Source of the DNA: VAZQ01 sp035263865 | GTDB lineage: Bacteria; Pseudomonadota; Alphaproteobacteria; Rhizobiales; Xanthobacteraceae | Length of the DNA stretch: 38,951 bases | Assembly: GCA_035263865.1 (NCBI GenBank) | Contig: DATFQX010000444.1 | Span: 1-38,951 of the forward strand | Direction: 5' to 3' | Shown here: positions 1-6,386 of the stretch, one piece after another | How the letters are laid out: each line of letters opens with the position of its first letter | How positions within the stretch are numbered: the first letter of the stretch is position 1 | Made by a program: the position numbers and the translations under genes | The notes under the pieces: model-generated | Databases searched by the model: none | What the model was told of the DNA's origin: nothing | Seen by the model: only the letters and a program-made list of their open reading frames with translations

Positions 1-49
1 CCTGCGACAGCCGTTGCCCAATCATCCCCGGCAGCAGTAGGGTGATGAG

Positions 50-463
50 ATGAAATACGATGATCACTGCATTAACCTGGGCAGGTTGTGGGGCAATCTA
101 CAAAGTCTGGAAGTCGACTTACGCTTATTTCTGACCCAGGCCAATCCTTCAAAAAACTACATAACTAGTCAGGACACTTTCGGCACGCTCGTCGGGGAGT
201 ACAATAGGCAACTCTCGAAGGATGAACGATCACTTTATTTCGCTGATGCGAGTGTCATTGATATCCGCAGCGCTCTGGCTCATGGACTGGTAATTGGTGG
301 TAGAAGAACGCGCTTCCCACTAACCCTGCTGCATAAGGGCCAGCAAGCCGAGATGACCGCGGAGTGGTTCGACAACCGGCGAACGCTTGTGCGAAAACAA
401 GAAGAAAGAATATTAGCTTGTGGCAAAAGTCGATGGCCCCAATTGGCTTGGTGGGGACAATGA
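50..463 (+). CDS. HEPN-like small protein
   Basis: A 137-aa soluble protein with no close family that I recognise. Residues 71-80 read DIRSALAHGL and contain R73-x4-H78. This fits the R-x4-6-H signature of HEPN proteins, many of which are RNases of toxin-antitoxin or defence systems and use the Arg and His for catalysis. The predicted helices around the motif (residues 5-30 and 60-80) fit a small helical bundle. No antitoxin partner is visible downstream, where the next gene is convergent; one could lie left of the window. A weak purine-rich stretch precedes the ATG. The HEPN assignment rests on this one motif and is tentative; that the frame is coding is more secure. Confidence 0.55.
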   Translation: MKYDDHCINLGRLWGNLQSLEVDLRLFLTQANPSKNYITSQDTFGTLVGEYNRQLSKDERSLYFADASVIDIRSALAHGLVIGGRRTRFPLTLLHKGQQAEMTAEWFDNRRTLVRKQEERILACGKSRWPQLAWWGQ

Positions 464-557
464 CGTCACCGTCGCCCGATCATCGCCTGCGGCACTTGCC
501 ACTTGCGATCAAGTTCGTGGGCTTCGGTGAGCCATGTCTTAAATCATTCACTGGTCG

Positions 558-773
558 CTAGTGGGGTATCAATTCGAGCAACAGCCGCAAAGCCTGCGCA
601 ACGCCAATCAGGCCGAAACCGACAGCTATTGTTTGGATCGTCGGTATGTAATCCCTCATCAGGCGGCGTTCAGCGACCCTTTCCTTGGTCAGAATGTAAA
701 GACCCCAGACCCCAAAGGCGATCATCGCGACGCCGCCGAGGGCGATCACATAAGCGAGGATAGTAGTCCTCAT
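558..773 (-). CDS. Small two-helix membrane protein
   Basis: A 71-aa protein with two hydrophobic segments, about residues 5-27 (starting TILAYVIALGG) and 47-68, separated by a basic loop (KERVAERRLMRDY). The start at 773 is chosen because GGGAGG lies seven bases upstream. The frame is open further upstream to 854, but that extension is hydrophilic and would place the ribosome binding site inside the gene. It is convergent with the HEPN-like gene on its left. No function can be given; small inner-membrane proteins of this sort are common cargo in rhizobial mobile elements. Confidence 0.6.
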   Translation of the reverse strand: MRTTILAYVIALGGVAMIAFGVWGLYILTKERVAERRLMRDYIPTIQTIAVGFGLIGVAQALRLLLELIPH

Positions 774-859
774 GGCTAAGTCCTCCCATTTGCCCCCATT
801 TGATTGTTGTGGCGGTAACAGAGCCAGTAGAGGGGCATCGTCCGCATATGCCACTTCGA

Positions 860-1636
860 TTAAGGTATAATTCCATGAGCCTTCGCATAAGCCATTGCTA
901 ACTGCGCAATGCCGCTGGCGACTGATTGCGACGTTACGCCAGATATGAAGTTGCCAAGCCTCTTCAGACCCCGATACACCTTGCCTTTATCTGTCTCGGG
1001 CGCTTTAAGCTTTTCAATAATGTCGTCTGCCTGATCTAGAACCTCTAATCGGTCATCATCAGACAGTCTCTTGATCTCTTCGGAATTTATTATCTGCTGG
1101 AGCTTTCGAGCTATCTCCTTAATGTCGTCCTTCCCAGATTGATTGATTTGTATGACGGAATTATCGATCTTTGAATTGAAGATGTTGATCGTGTTCTGGG
1201 TTGTTCCACTCATATCTTCTCCCCCGATATTCCATTCAAAGTCCTCAAGTTTGCGTTTAATGATTTTGTCGAGTGCTGGTCCAAGCTCGTTCCTTAGTTG
1301 CACCCTGCTTGAATTTCCTGGAAGCGCTCCCTGCATTCGAATTTGATGATCCATCCTGGCGATGATGTCTCGCTTGAGCTTATTTGCAGCCTCACGAAGC
1401 TCATCTGCATACTGCGGAGCCGACGAGCCAGCTAACTTACGAATGAAGTTGGTACAGTGGTCCATATATTCTGCGAAACCATTTTTGTTATCCTCGCTAA
1501 TGGCTTGATAAGCCATGCTGCTGTCCAAGATACCACGCTGGGCGAAGGTTCCTTTTGTTTGATTTTCTGCTTTAGCAATGCTCACCAGCGCTTCACCGCC
1601 GTACTCTAACAGGCGCTGTTTGATCTTATCTCTCAT
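860..1636 (-). CDS. Hypothetical protein, possible defence-type architecture
   Basis: A 258-aa protein I do not recognise by name. The N-terminal 140 residues are mostly helical. Residues 148-166 form an Asn/Ile-rich segment (TINIFNSKIDNSVIQ) that looks like a short beta ladder. A charged helical region follows (about 168-215), and the C-terminal 30 residues are amphipathic or hydrophobic (FISGVTSQSVASGIAQLAMA). The order N/Q-rich beta strands, helical linker, hydrophobic tail is one I associate with AbiTii-type and related proteins found in phage-defence regions, but no diagnostic domain can be confirmed by eye. No strong ribosome binding site precedes the ATG at 1636. The upstream 190 bp carry inverted repeats (see 1699-1749) that may hold its promoter. 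Confidence 0.6.
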   Translation of the reverse strand: MRDKIKQRLLEYGGEALVSIAKAENQTKGTFAQRGILDSSMAYQAISEDNKNGFAEYMDHCTNFIRKLAGSSAPQYADELREAANKLKRDIIARMDHQIRMQGALPGNSSRVQLRNELGPALDKIIKRKLEDFEWNIGGEDMSGTTQNTINIFNSKIDNSVIQINQSGKDDIKEIARKLQQIINSEEIKRLSDDDRLEVLDQADDIIEKLKAPETDKGKVYRGLKRLGNFISGVTSQSVASGIAQLAMAYAKAHGIIP

Positions 1637-1698
1637 AGATTATGTACCAAGTGGTGCTCTCAGCATACCACAACTGCCTGGGCTCTTAAGTATGGCTG

Positions 1699-1749
1699 AT
1701 TGAATTCTCGCAGAATTTGCGAAGGGGTACGCGCGCGCGTCAATTCAAT
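1699..1749. repeat. Inverted repeat with alternating CG tract
   Basis: ATTGAATT (1699-1706) and AATTCAAT (1742-1749) are perfect 8-bp inverted copies 35 bp apart. Between them lie a TCGCA/TGCGA dyad and a perfect 12-bp palindrome of alternating purine and pyrimidine, ACGCGCGCGCGT (1729-1740). The block sits upstream of the 258-aa gene that starts at 1636 and is divided from it by about 60 bp. It could be an operator or promoter region; no factor can be named. Confidence 0.4.
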
Positions 1750-1764
1750 GAGTTTGAGCCCCCC

Positions 1765-1795
1765 GCCCCGTGGGCCTCAGTCTGGTAGACGGGGC
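1765..1795 (-). terminator. Hairpin downstream of the 110-aa gene
   Basis: GCCCCGT (1765-1771) and ACGGGGC (1789-1795) form a perfect 7-bp GC-rich stem with a 17-base loop. It lies about 30 bases past the stop of the minus-strand gene ending at 1826. No T-run follows, so this is at best a weak or Rho-assisted terminator. Confidence 0.3.
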
Positions 1796-1825
1796 AAGCC
1801 TGCGGCTGTTAGCTCCCCGGCGTCG

Positions 1826-2158
1826 TCACCCTTCAGCGAGGCGTCTTAGTCGCGCAATTTGTACCGCCTCCAAGGCCGACACCAAATTCCGGATTGCGCC
1901 TCTAGCTTGTTCGATCTTCTCTTGTTGTGTAGCTGCCGGATCAGTTTCAAGCGCGTGCACTAGATCAGAGAGTGTAATTACGACTGCGTGGCGCGCATCA
2001 TTAAGGGGCTTATCGCTCGGCAATGTTGTCATCGCCAGCGCCGCAATGTATTTGGCTTGCCGTAGCACCCTGATCGTTTCCTTGCTGTTTGGATTAGTCG
2101 ATAGAACGGCCCTCGCCGCCTGTGTGGCCTTTAGCTCTTCATTGCAGCCGATCGTCAA
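1826..2158 (-). CDS. Hypothetical helical protein
   Basis: A 110-aa, probably all-helical soluble protein. It has no recognisable domain and no signal peptide or membrane segment. The likely start is a TTG at 2158 that overlaps the stop of the preceding gene (TTGA), with AGGCGG about 11 bases upstream. This overlap implies translational coupling with the 139-aa gene at 2155-2574, so the two probably act together. The next downstream signal is a GC-rich hairpin at 1765-1795. Function unknown. Confidence 0.5.
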   Translation of the reverse strand: MTIGCNEELKATQAARAVLSTNPNSKETIRVLRQAKYIAALAMTTLPSDKPLNDARHAVVITLSDLVHALETDPAATQQEKIEQARGAIRNLVSALEAVQIARLRRLAEG

Positions 2159-2574
2159 CTTAAGTGACCGCCTGCTTTGGCTGCTAGGGCCAGTAGAGCC
2201 TTCATGCTATTCGCCAAGCAAATGTATAGGGCAAGGAAACACAGGTAAGGCGACTTCTTCTGTCTTTTCCGCTTCCGCACACATTCGTCAAACTGGTCAA
2301 TGCAGGAAAACTCTCGATTACGTTGGATGTGCTTCTCTCGTACAACATCACTCACTTCCTTTATGTATTTGCTTATTTCCTGTCGATGGCGTCTGCGCTC
2401 AACGGGAGTTTTGTCGCTCATTGTTTCTGGCGCAAGGTGGCCCGCAATCCATCGGAAGTGACCGCTGAGTTGCTCTTCGCCTCGCATAGGGAGCTGCTCA
2501 GCCACTTCATAGCCGACGCGGCGAGCTTCCTTTTCTTGCGCACGTATCTCTTCTTCGTCGTCGTTCCGAGCCAT
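2155..2574 (-). CDS. Hypothetical protein with C-terminal membrane segment
   Basis: A 139-aa protein. It begins with a highly acidic then basic region (residues 1-20, NDDEEEIRAQEKEARR) and carries a very basic patch (RKRKRQKK, about 100-107). It ends in a hydrophobic stretch (SPYLCFLALYICLANSMKAL, about 108-127) that is likely a single transmembrane helix. AAGGGGC precedes the ATG at a suitable distance. Its stop overlaps the start of the 110-aa gene, suggesting a two-gene operon. The topology would leave a long, charged, probably cytoplasmic N-terminal domain. No family recognised. Confidence 0.5.
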   Translation of the reverse strand: MARNDDEEEIRAQEKEARRVGYEVAEQLPMRGEEQLSGHFRWIAGHLAPETMSDKTPVERRRHRQEISKYIKEVSDVVREKHIQRNREFSCIDQFDECVRKRKRQKKSPYLCFLALYICLANSMKALLALAAKAGGHLS

Positions 2575-2592
2575 CTGCTAAGCCCCTTGCAG

Positions 2593-3063
2593 TTACCGAG
2601 ACCCCATCATCGAACGTACAACAGAAGCTGCCTCATCATAGAACCTCAGAATTTCTTGTGCCTTTGCGACTGCAATGTTACTCGAGGAGCAGTAGCCAGC
2701 CGTTGAATTGATCCTTTGCCGACTAATGTCTATGTGCTCGAGAAAAACAGTCGCGTACTCGTTTAGAAACTCAAGTACCGTTTGCTCGTCCGACTTGTCT
2801 TTCATCGATAAAGCTAATAGCGCCATCGAACGCAACCAATCTATCTGCACCGAGACCATCTCAACGTGATGATGAAGCTCATTCAAACATTCCCATGCCT
2901 TTCCGGTTGGAGGGCTGCCCTTTTGAGCGCTGGACAAATCTTGTTCGAGCTGAAGAGATTTCTTCGCCAGATTGTCTATGCGCGTAGCGTCGCTTTCATC
3001 TAGAGCATTTGCGCTAGCGGTTAGAAGGCAAATGACAAGGCAAGCTGAGAGCCAACGGTTCAT
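2593..3063 (-). CDS. Secreted hypothetical protein
   Basis: A 156-aa protein with a clear Sec signal peptide: Met-Asn-Arg-Trp, a hydrophobic core (LSACLVICLLTASA) and a likely cleavage after about residue 20 (ANA-LDE). The start at 3063 is preferred over upstream in-frame codons because it gives a proper signal peptide and has AGAGG upstream. The mature part is helical, has two cysteines (CLNELHHH and GYCSSS) that could pair in the periplasm, and no recognised domain. It is followed closely by the 139-aa gene on the same strand. Confidence 0.55.
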   Translation of the reverse strand: MNRWLSACLVICLLTASANALDESDATRIDNLAKKSLQLEQDLSSAQKGSPPTGKAWECLNELHHHVEMVSVQIDWLRSMALLALSMKDKSDEQTVLEFLNEYATVFLEHIDISRQRINSTAGYCSSSNIAVAKAQEILRFYDEAASVVRSMMGSR

Positions 3064-3154
3064 GTGCCCTACCTCTTGAGGGCAGCGTAACGCAGCCTGA
3101 AACAAAGAGCCAACGAATGATCTCACGCAGAATTTGGTGGCCAGATCGACGTGC

Positions 3155-3454
3155 CTACCAGTCGATGAATTTCATGTAGTCGGGCGCACCTTTGAATTCG
3201 TGGCGCTGTAGAAACAAGCCAATAGCTGCCCATGCGAGAACAGCGAGGCCGGTAGCGATCCAAGTGCCAACGGCACCAACCATCCCTCGATAAGCAATCC
3301 AGCCAACGAAGATCGACACTGCACCTATCGTGGCCCAGAGCAGCCGAACCACTTTGCGCTCAAGCCAGGCGATGCGTTCCCCTAACTCATGAAAGCGTTC
3401 GTCGCTCTCAAGCCAAGCAATGCGTCCCTTCAGGTTACGAAGTTCGTCATTCAT
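3155..3454 (-). CDS. Small membrane protein with N-terminal coiled coil
   Basis: A 99-aa protein. The first 35 residues contain an internal repeat (GRIAWLES and ERIAWLER), consistent with a short coiled coil. Two transmembrane helices follow, about residues 38-55 and 63-82. The ATG at 3454 is chosen rather than the in-frame TTG at 3457, because GGAGGG sits five bases upstream. Proteins of this shape occur widely in rhizobial genomes without known function; oligomerisation through the coiled coil is an inference. Confidence 0.6.
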   Translation of the reverse strand: MNDELRNLKGRIAWLESDERFHELGERIAWLERKVVRLLWATIGAVSIFVGWIAYRGMVGAVGTWIATGLAVLAWAAIGLFLQRHEFKGAPDYMKFIDW

Positions 3455-3522
3455 CAAATCCCTCCACCGCTGCTCGCTTCGTCAAGCTCCGCTGTTAGAA
3501 TGTAGCAGATAGGGAGGAAGCA

Positions 3523-3759
3523 ATGCACAACGCATTCATCTGGTCGTCGATCATCGCAGGATTTCTGTCGGGTGCACTCTGGCTCTACGCTTCTGGGATT
3601 AAGGTTCCAATAAATCTCGTCAGCGGTTTCGGCGGCTCGATCGGTGGCCTTCCAGAGATGTCGAACGGACTTAAGAAACAAACAACCTTGAACGGCTACG
3701 CCGCAGTCACGACAGCAATAGCGGCAGCATTGCAAGCGTTCGCTCAAATCTTTCCTTGA
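3523..3759 (+). CDS. Small two-helix membrane protein
   Basis: A 78-aa protein preceded by an excellent ribosome binding site (AGGGAGGAAGCA before the ATG). An N-terminal hydrophobic segment (about 5-25, starting FIWSSIIAGFLSG) and a C-terminal Ala-rich one (about 58-77) flank a Gly-rich loop with GFGGSIGGLPEMSNGLKKQ. I recall similar small membrane proteins in alphaproteobacteria, with a conserved loop and a KQ-x-x-N-x-x-A motif, but no function is known. It is divergent from the 99-aa membrane protein gene, with which it may share a promoter region of about 70 bp. Confidence 0.6.
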   Translation: MHNAFIWSSIIAGFLSGALWLYASGIKVPINLVSGFGGSIGGLPEMSNGLKKQTTLNGYAAVTTAIAAALQAFAQIFP

Positions 3760-3969
3760 ATGCTGAAGAAGTCGAAAGCCATACCTAAGAATTTTTCACA
3801 AAATTTGCTGATGGCTATTGGCTGGCTGGCTTCGGACAAGTTTGGGCCCCGGGTACCCCCATGCCCATCCATCGCAATGAAGGATTGCGGTGTCCGCCAT
3901 TGATTGCATGACCGGAAGCAGATACGAACAATCATTTGGAAGCAAATCGAAGCCATGATAGAATAATGC

Positions 3970-4005
3970 GAGCCTGCCACCAGCGGTGCTATCGGTAGCA
4001 GGCTC
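3970..4005. repeat. 12-bp imperfect inverted repeat
   Basis: GAGCCTGCCACC (3970-3981) and GGTAGCAGGCTC (3994-4005) pair over 11 of 12 positions with a 12-base loop. They lie in the roughly 400-bp gap between the small membrane protein ending at 3759 and the recombinase starting at 4156. The hairpin lacks a T-run. It may end the upstream transcript or be a recombinase-related structure. Otherwise the 3760-4085 gap holds no supported gene. Confidence 0.4.
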
Positions 4006-4085
4006 TAACCCCAATCATGGAGTGCACGGACCATGACCGAGGCTACCAACAGTCTATCACGCACAACCCACTCGCTGATAACGGC

Positions 4086-4113
4086 TGTTCGATTTCCACA
4101 TAAAAATCGAACA
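4086..4113. repeat. 10-bp perfect inverted repeat upstream of recombinase
   Basis: TGTTCGATTT (4086-4095) and AAATCGAACA (4104-4113) are perfect inverted copies with an 8-bp spacer, 42 bp before the recombinase start. The sequence CGAACACT-x-CC at the right arm (4108-4118) recurs in direct orientation at 4186-4196 inside the gene start. Spacing and position fit a dimer binding site, either an operator of the recombinase gene or a core site of the recombinase itself. Confidence 0.45.
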
Positions 4114-4155
4114 CTTCCCATTTCGTAATTCCCATAATGCAAGGCCAACTCCGCT

Positions 4156-4752
4156 ATGACAGACACATCGCCAACAGCAATAAACCGAACACTACCTAAG
4201 CGATTGCCCAATTCGGCTTATCGAGTAAGGGAATATCTGACGGAGAAGGAGGTTGATCGGCTGATCGAAGCAGCACGTAACCGTGGAAGAAATGGCGCTA
4301 GGGATGCAGCGGCGATCCTCCTGGCCTACAGGCATGGCCTCCGGGCTAGTGAACTCTGCGCCTTGAGATGGAGCCAGATTGATCTCAGGAATGGTCGACT
4401 GCACGTGAATAGGGCCAAGGGCGGTATCGAGAGTGTTCATCCGTTGCATGGACCTGAGTTGCGTGCGTTGAGGCCACTACAAGGCAGCAGTCCGTATGTA
4501 TTCGTCACAGAGAGCGGGACGCCGGTAACGCCAGCTTGGTTCCTGCGGATGATCCAACGTACTGGCAAAGCAGCAAAGCTGTCGTTTCCGGTTCATCCGC
4601 ATATGCTGCGGCATTCAACGGGATATAAGCTCGCTAATGACGGACAGGACACTCGATCACTGGCGCATTATCTCGGGCACCGGAATTTGCAATCAACGGC
4701 TCGGTATACAGCGTTAGCGCCGGATCGATTTACTAGGTTCTGGAAGGATTAG
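4156..4752 (+). CDS. Compact tyrosine recombinase (FimB/XerC-like catalytic domain)
   Basis: A 198-aa site-specific DNA recombinase made almost entirely of the catalytic domain, the size of FimB/FimE invertases. It lacks the N-terminal core-binding domain of XerC or lambda-type integrases. All expected catalytic residues are present: R63 (HGLRASEL), K88, H149 and R152 (HMLRHSTG), H175 (YLGHRN) and the nucleophile Y184. The ribosome binding site is poor. A perfect 10-bp inverted repeat lies just upstream (4086-4113) and a strong hairpin just past the stop (4761-4801). It could integrate or excise an element, resolve dimers, or invert DNA. The context does not decide, since the P4-type integrase at 11393-12511 is a better candidate for mobilising the main element. 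Confidence 0.85.
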   Translation: MTDTSPTAINRTLPKRLPNSAYRVREYLTEKEVDRLIEAARNRGRNGARDAAAILLAYRHGLRASELCALRWSQIDLRNGRLHVNRAKGGIESVHPLHGPELRALRPLQGSSPYVFVTESGTPVTPAWFLRMIQRTGKAAKLSFPVHPHMLRHSTGYKLANDGQDTRSLAHYLGHRNLQSTARYTALAPDRFTRFWKD

Positions 4753-4760
4753 CGGTGGGT

Positions 4761-4801
4761 GAGAACCCCTGGAAGAGGGTCTGAACTCTCCAGGGGCTCT
4801 C
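4761..4801 (+). terminator. Hairpin after recombinase gene
   Basis: GAGAACCCCTGGA (4761-4773) and TCCAGGGGCTCTC (4789-4801) pair over 12 of 13 positions with a 15-base loop, starting nine bases past the recombinase stop. A second small dyad, CTGTC-cccc-GACAG, follows near 4815-4828. There is no T-run, so termination is likely but not certain. The remaining gap to 4960 holds no supported gene. Confidence 0.5.
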
Positions 4802-4959
4802 AAGCCGCAACGGCTGTCCCCCGACAGTTACCGTTGGGCTGTCCAGAAAATACTCTAACTGTTCGCGATTGACCGTGTTGTTGCGGCCACAGGTCCGAAA
4901 TTATTCGTTGGCTAGATTATGGCTGATAGTGGTCGCGGATATGGCGCAACAATTTCCAA

Positions 4960-5250
4960 ATGCTTGAATTCAACACCTGGGTGATCGTGTTCGTACCAAC
5001 AATTATGGTGCTGCTAATCATCCTTGCGGCAGTCGTCTTATGGAGACGTTTCGCTAGCGGATATTGGAAGGAGTTATGGCGTCAGCCATTCAACAATTTC
5101 GAAGCTAGAGTGAGCGAGTGGGAGGCACTTTGGGGTTTCGGTGGTGGTCTCCCACTCGCAACCATCAGCGCTGGGACCTGGCGCGCCAATGGCTGCCCTA
5201 CAATAGCTCAGTGCGAGCCAAATCAGTCGGTAGCATCGCACAACCATTAG
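4960..5250 (+). CDS. Possible small membrane protein
   Basis: A 96-aa frame with a strong hydrophobic helix at about residues 6-28 (WVIVFVPTIMVLLIILAAVV), then a basic and aromatic stretch (WRRFASGYWKELWRQPFNNF). The last 30 residues are of unremarkable composition and the frame may be truncated or shifted there. No clear ribosome binding site precedes the ATG. It converges on the membrane protein at 5465-5722, with a strong symmetric hairpin between them. Function unknown; coding status moderate. Confidence 0.4.
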   Translation: MLEFNTWVIVFVPTIMVLLIILAAVVLWRRFASGYWKELWRQPFNNFEARVSEWEALWGFGGGLPLATISAGTWRANGCPTIAQCEPNQSVASHNH

Positions 5251-5292
5251 AATTTGGGAGCGGTATCCTTATCTCGATATTGCGAGAACAGC

Positions 5293-5343
5293 GAGGCGGA
5301 GGCACCTGTGATCGCTTGGCTTGGCGGGTGGTGCCTCCGCCTC
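5293..5343. terminator. Perfect 14-bp GC-rich hairpin between convergent genes
   Basis: GAGGCGGAGGCACC (5293-5306) and GGTGCCTCCGCCTC (5330-5343) are perfect inverted copies with a 23-base loop. It is the longest perfect stem noticed in the window. It sits between a plus-strand gene ending at 5250 and a minus-strand gene ending at 5465, so a bidirectional terminator is the simplest reading. It lacks T-runs on both sides. A palindromic repeat element is an alternative. Confidence 0.45.
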
Positions 5344-5464
5344 TGACCATCAGCACCGCTTTCCTTAGTGCCGATGGCTTGCCCGTAGAATAGCGCACGT
5401 CGAACCAGCGAACCAAGCCAATTATATCCCGGTAGTGGGCTACTTTTGATTGTCGCATGCTGCT

Positions 5465-5722
5465 CTATTCGTCTTTTTCTTTGCTCAATCCTGACAGGAC
5501 ATAGCCAATAAATGCTCCCGTGAGAGCGCCGATGGCGCTTGGTTCTAGAATCCGCTCCAATCCTAAGATCAATACGAGAATGGCTACGATGGGAACTCCA
5601 ATAAACTGGATCGATCTTATTCCCAGACCCATTCCCCGCCGAATCCGATGTGTAATAGTCGCGATTACCGCCACGGGAATTGTGGCTATCGCAATGATTT
5701 CGATCCAAGATTTGGCTTCCAT
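5465..5722 (-). CDS. Small membrane protein
   Basis: An 85-aa protein with three hydrophobic stretches: about residues 7-24 (IEIIAIATIPVAVIATI), 36-54 (SIQFIGVPIVAILVLILGL) and a Gly-rich one at 62-78 (AIGALTGAFIGYVLSGL). The C-terminus is charged (SKEKDE). AAGGA lies about eight bases before the ATG. The position just left of the candidate origin and replication genes suggests accessory cargo of the element. The Gly-rich third segment is reminiscent of small holins, but nothing else supports that. Confidence 0.55.
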   Translation of the reverse strand: MEAKSWIEIIAIATIPVAVIATITHRIRRGMGLGIRSIQFIGVPIVAILVLILGLERILEPSAIGALTGAFIGYVLSGLSKEKDE

Positions 5723-5846
5723 AGATCATCCTTGTGCCGCTTCCCTAAGCTTCGAGCACATCAACGATATCACCAATTTCCCAAAATGCGCTGCGCGCCG
5801 TCCCGTTTCCAGCGGATCTGAACTTTGCCTTAATCAAAGGAGCCCA

Positions 5847-6206
5847 CTACCATATCCTGCGGAACCTGCGATCTGGGAGCCTCGGTAGTGGCGGCTTGTC
5901 GTCGGTCTGGCCGCCGTTAGCCGGTGACTTCACATCAATCATTTTCGACCGTTCGATAGCCCTATCCAATTGCGCGGCGAAATCATTGTCGGAGATCACG
6001 GCTGTTACCGCCAATTTCGGTGTCTCGAACGGCAGTGCCGCGATCATTGCCCTGATCCTGGTCTGTAGGGGCAAGCTCGGATTTCTGTATACGGCCTGTA
6101 ATCCTTCGAGCGACATTGCATTGGAGTTCAACTTCAGCGGATCATCGTCTTCGATACTCCGCGGGCTGATCTTTACGAAGTCTGGCGTCCAATCATCGTT
6201 CATCAT
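5847..6206 (-). CDS. Conserved phage/element hypothetical protein
   Basis: A 119-aa soluble protein. Its central part (about 31-65, with SLEGLQAVYRNPSLPLQTRI and ALPFETPKLAV) matches a pattern I recall in rhizobial prophages and integrated elements, often near replication or packaging genes. No function is established to my knowledge. The start is one of two adjacent ATGs (6206 or 6203) with AAAGGA upstream. The C-terminus is Pro/Arg-rich (PPLPRLPDRRFRR). It lies directly beyond the iteron array and is the last gene of the minus-strand replication block. Confidence 0.6.
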   Translation of the reverse strand: MMNDDWTPDFVKISPRSIEDDDPLKLNSNAMSLEGLQAVYRNPSLPLQTRIRAMIAALPFETPKLAVTAVISDNDFAAQLDRAIERSKMIDVKSPANGGQTDDKPPLPRLPDRRFRRIW

Positions 6207-6226
6207 CGTTTGTTCCTTTCTCGTTC

Positions 6227-6358
6227 TGATCCGCTTGATCCGCTTGATCCTCTTGATCCGCTTAAGTGGTAGGACCCTATTGTATTACTCAGCTAATAGA
6301 TAAAGAGGGGCGACCTAAGCTAAGCGGATCAAGCGGTTTAAGCGGTTCAAGCGGATCA
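6227..6358. repeat. Inverted iteron arrays, candidate replication origin
   Basis: Four tandem 9-bp units TGATCCGCT (6227-6262; the third is TGATCCTCT) face four tandem units of the inverse form AGCGGATCA (6323-6358; the second and third read AGCGGTTTA and AGCGGTTCA). A 60-bp core richer in A and T separates the arrays. Regular spacing on one helical face, the AT-rich core and the position directly downstream of an SF3 primase-helicase gene match the layout of iteron-type origins, such as the P4 ori bound by its alpha protein. The arms could also pair as a long cruciform. Origin function is inferred from layout only. Confidence 0.65.
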
Positions 6359-6386
6359 CACTCATGTTCACTCCAAGGCCCCGCGA

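Noticed and set aside
1770..2468. Plus-strand frame of 232 codons opposite the 110-aa and 139-aa genes
   Set aside because: Ser/Cys-rich text without features; the minus-strand pair shows start-stop overlap and a ribosome binding site.
3760..3903. Possible 47-codon plus-strand frame directly after the small membrane protein
   Set aside because: No ribosome binding site and no features; it starts at TGAATG only by adjacency.
6227..6358. Repeat block considered as a CRISPR array
   Set aside because: Units are 9 bp and contiguous with no spacers, and the second array is inverted, which fits iterons.
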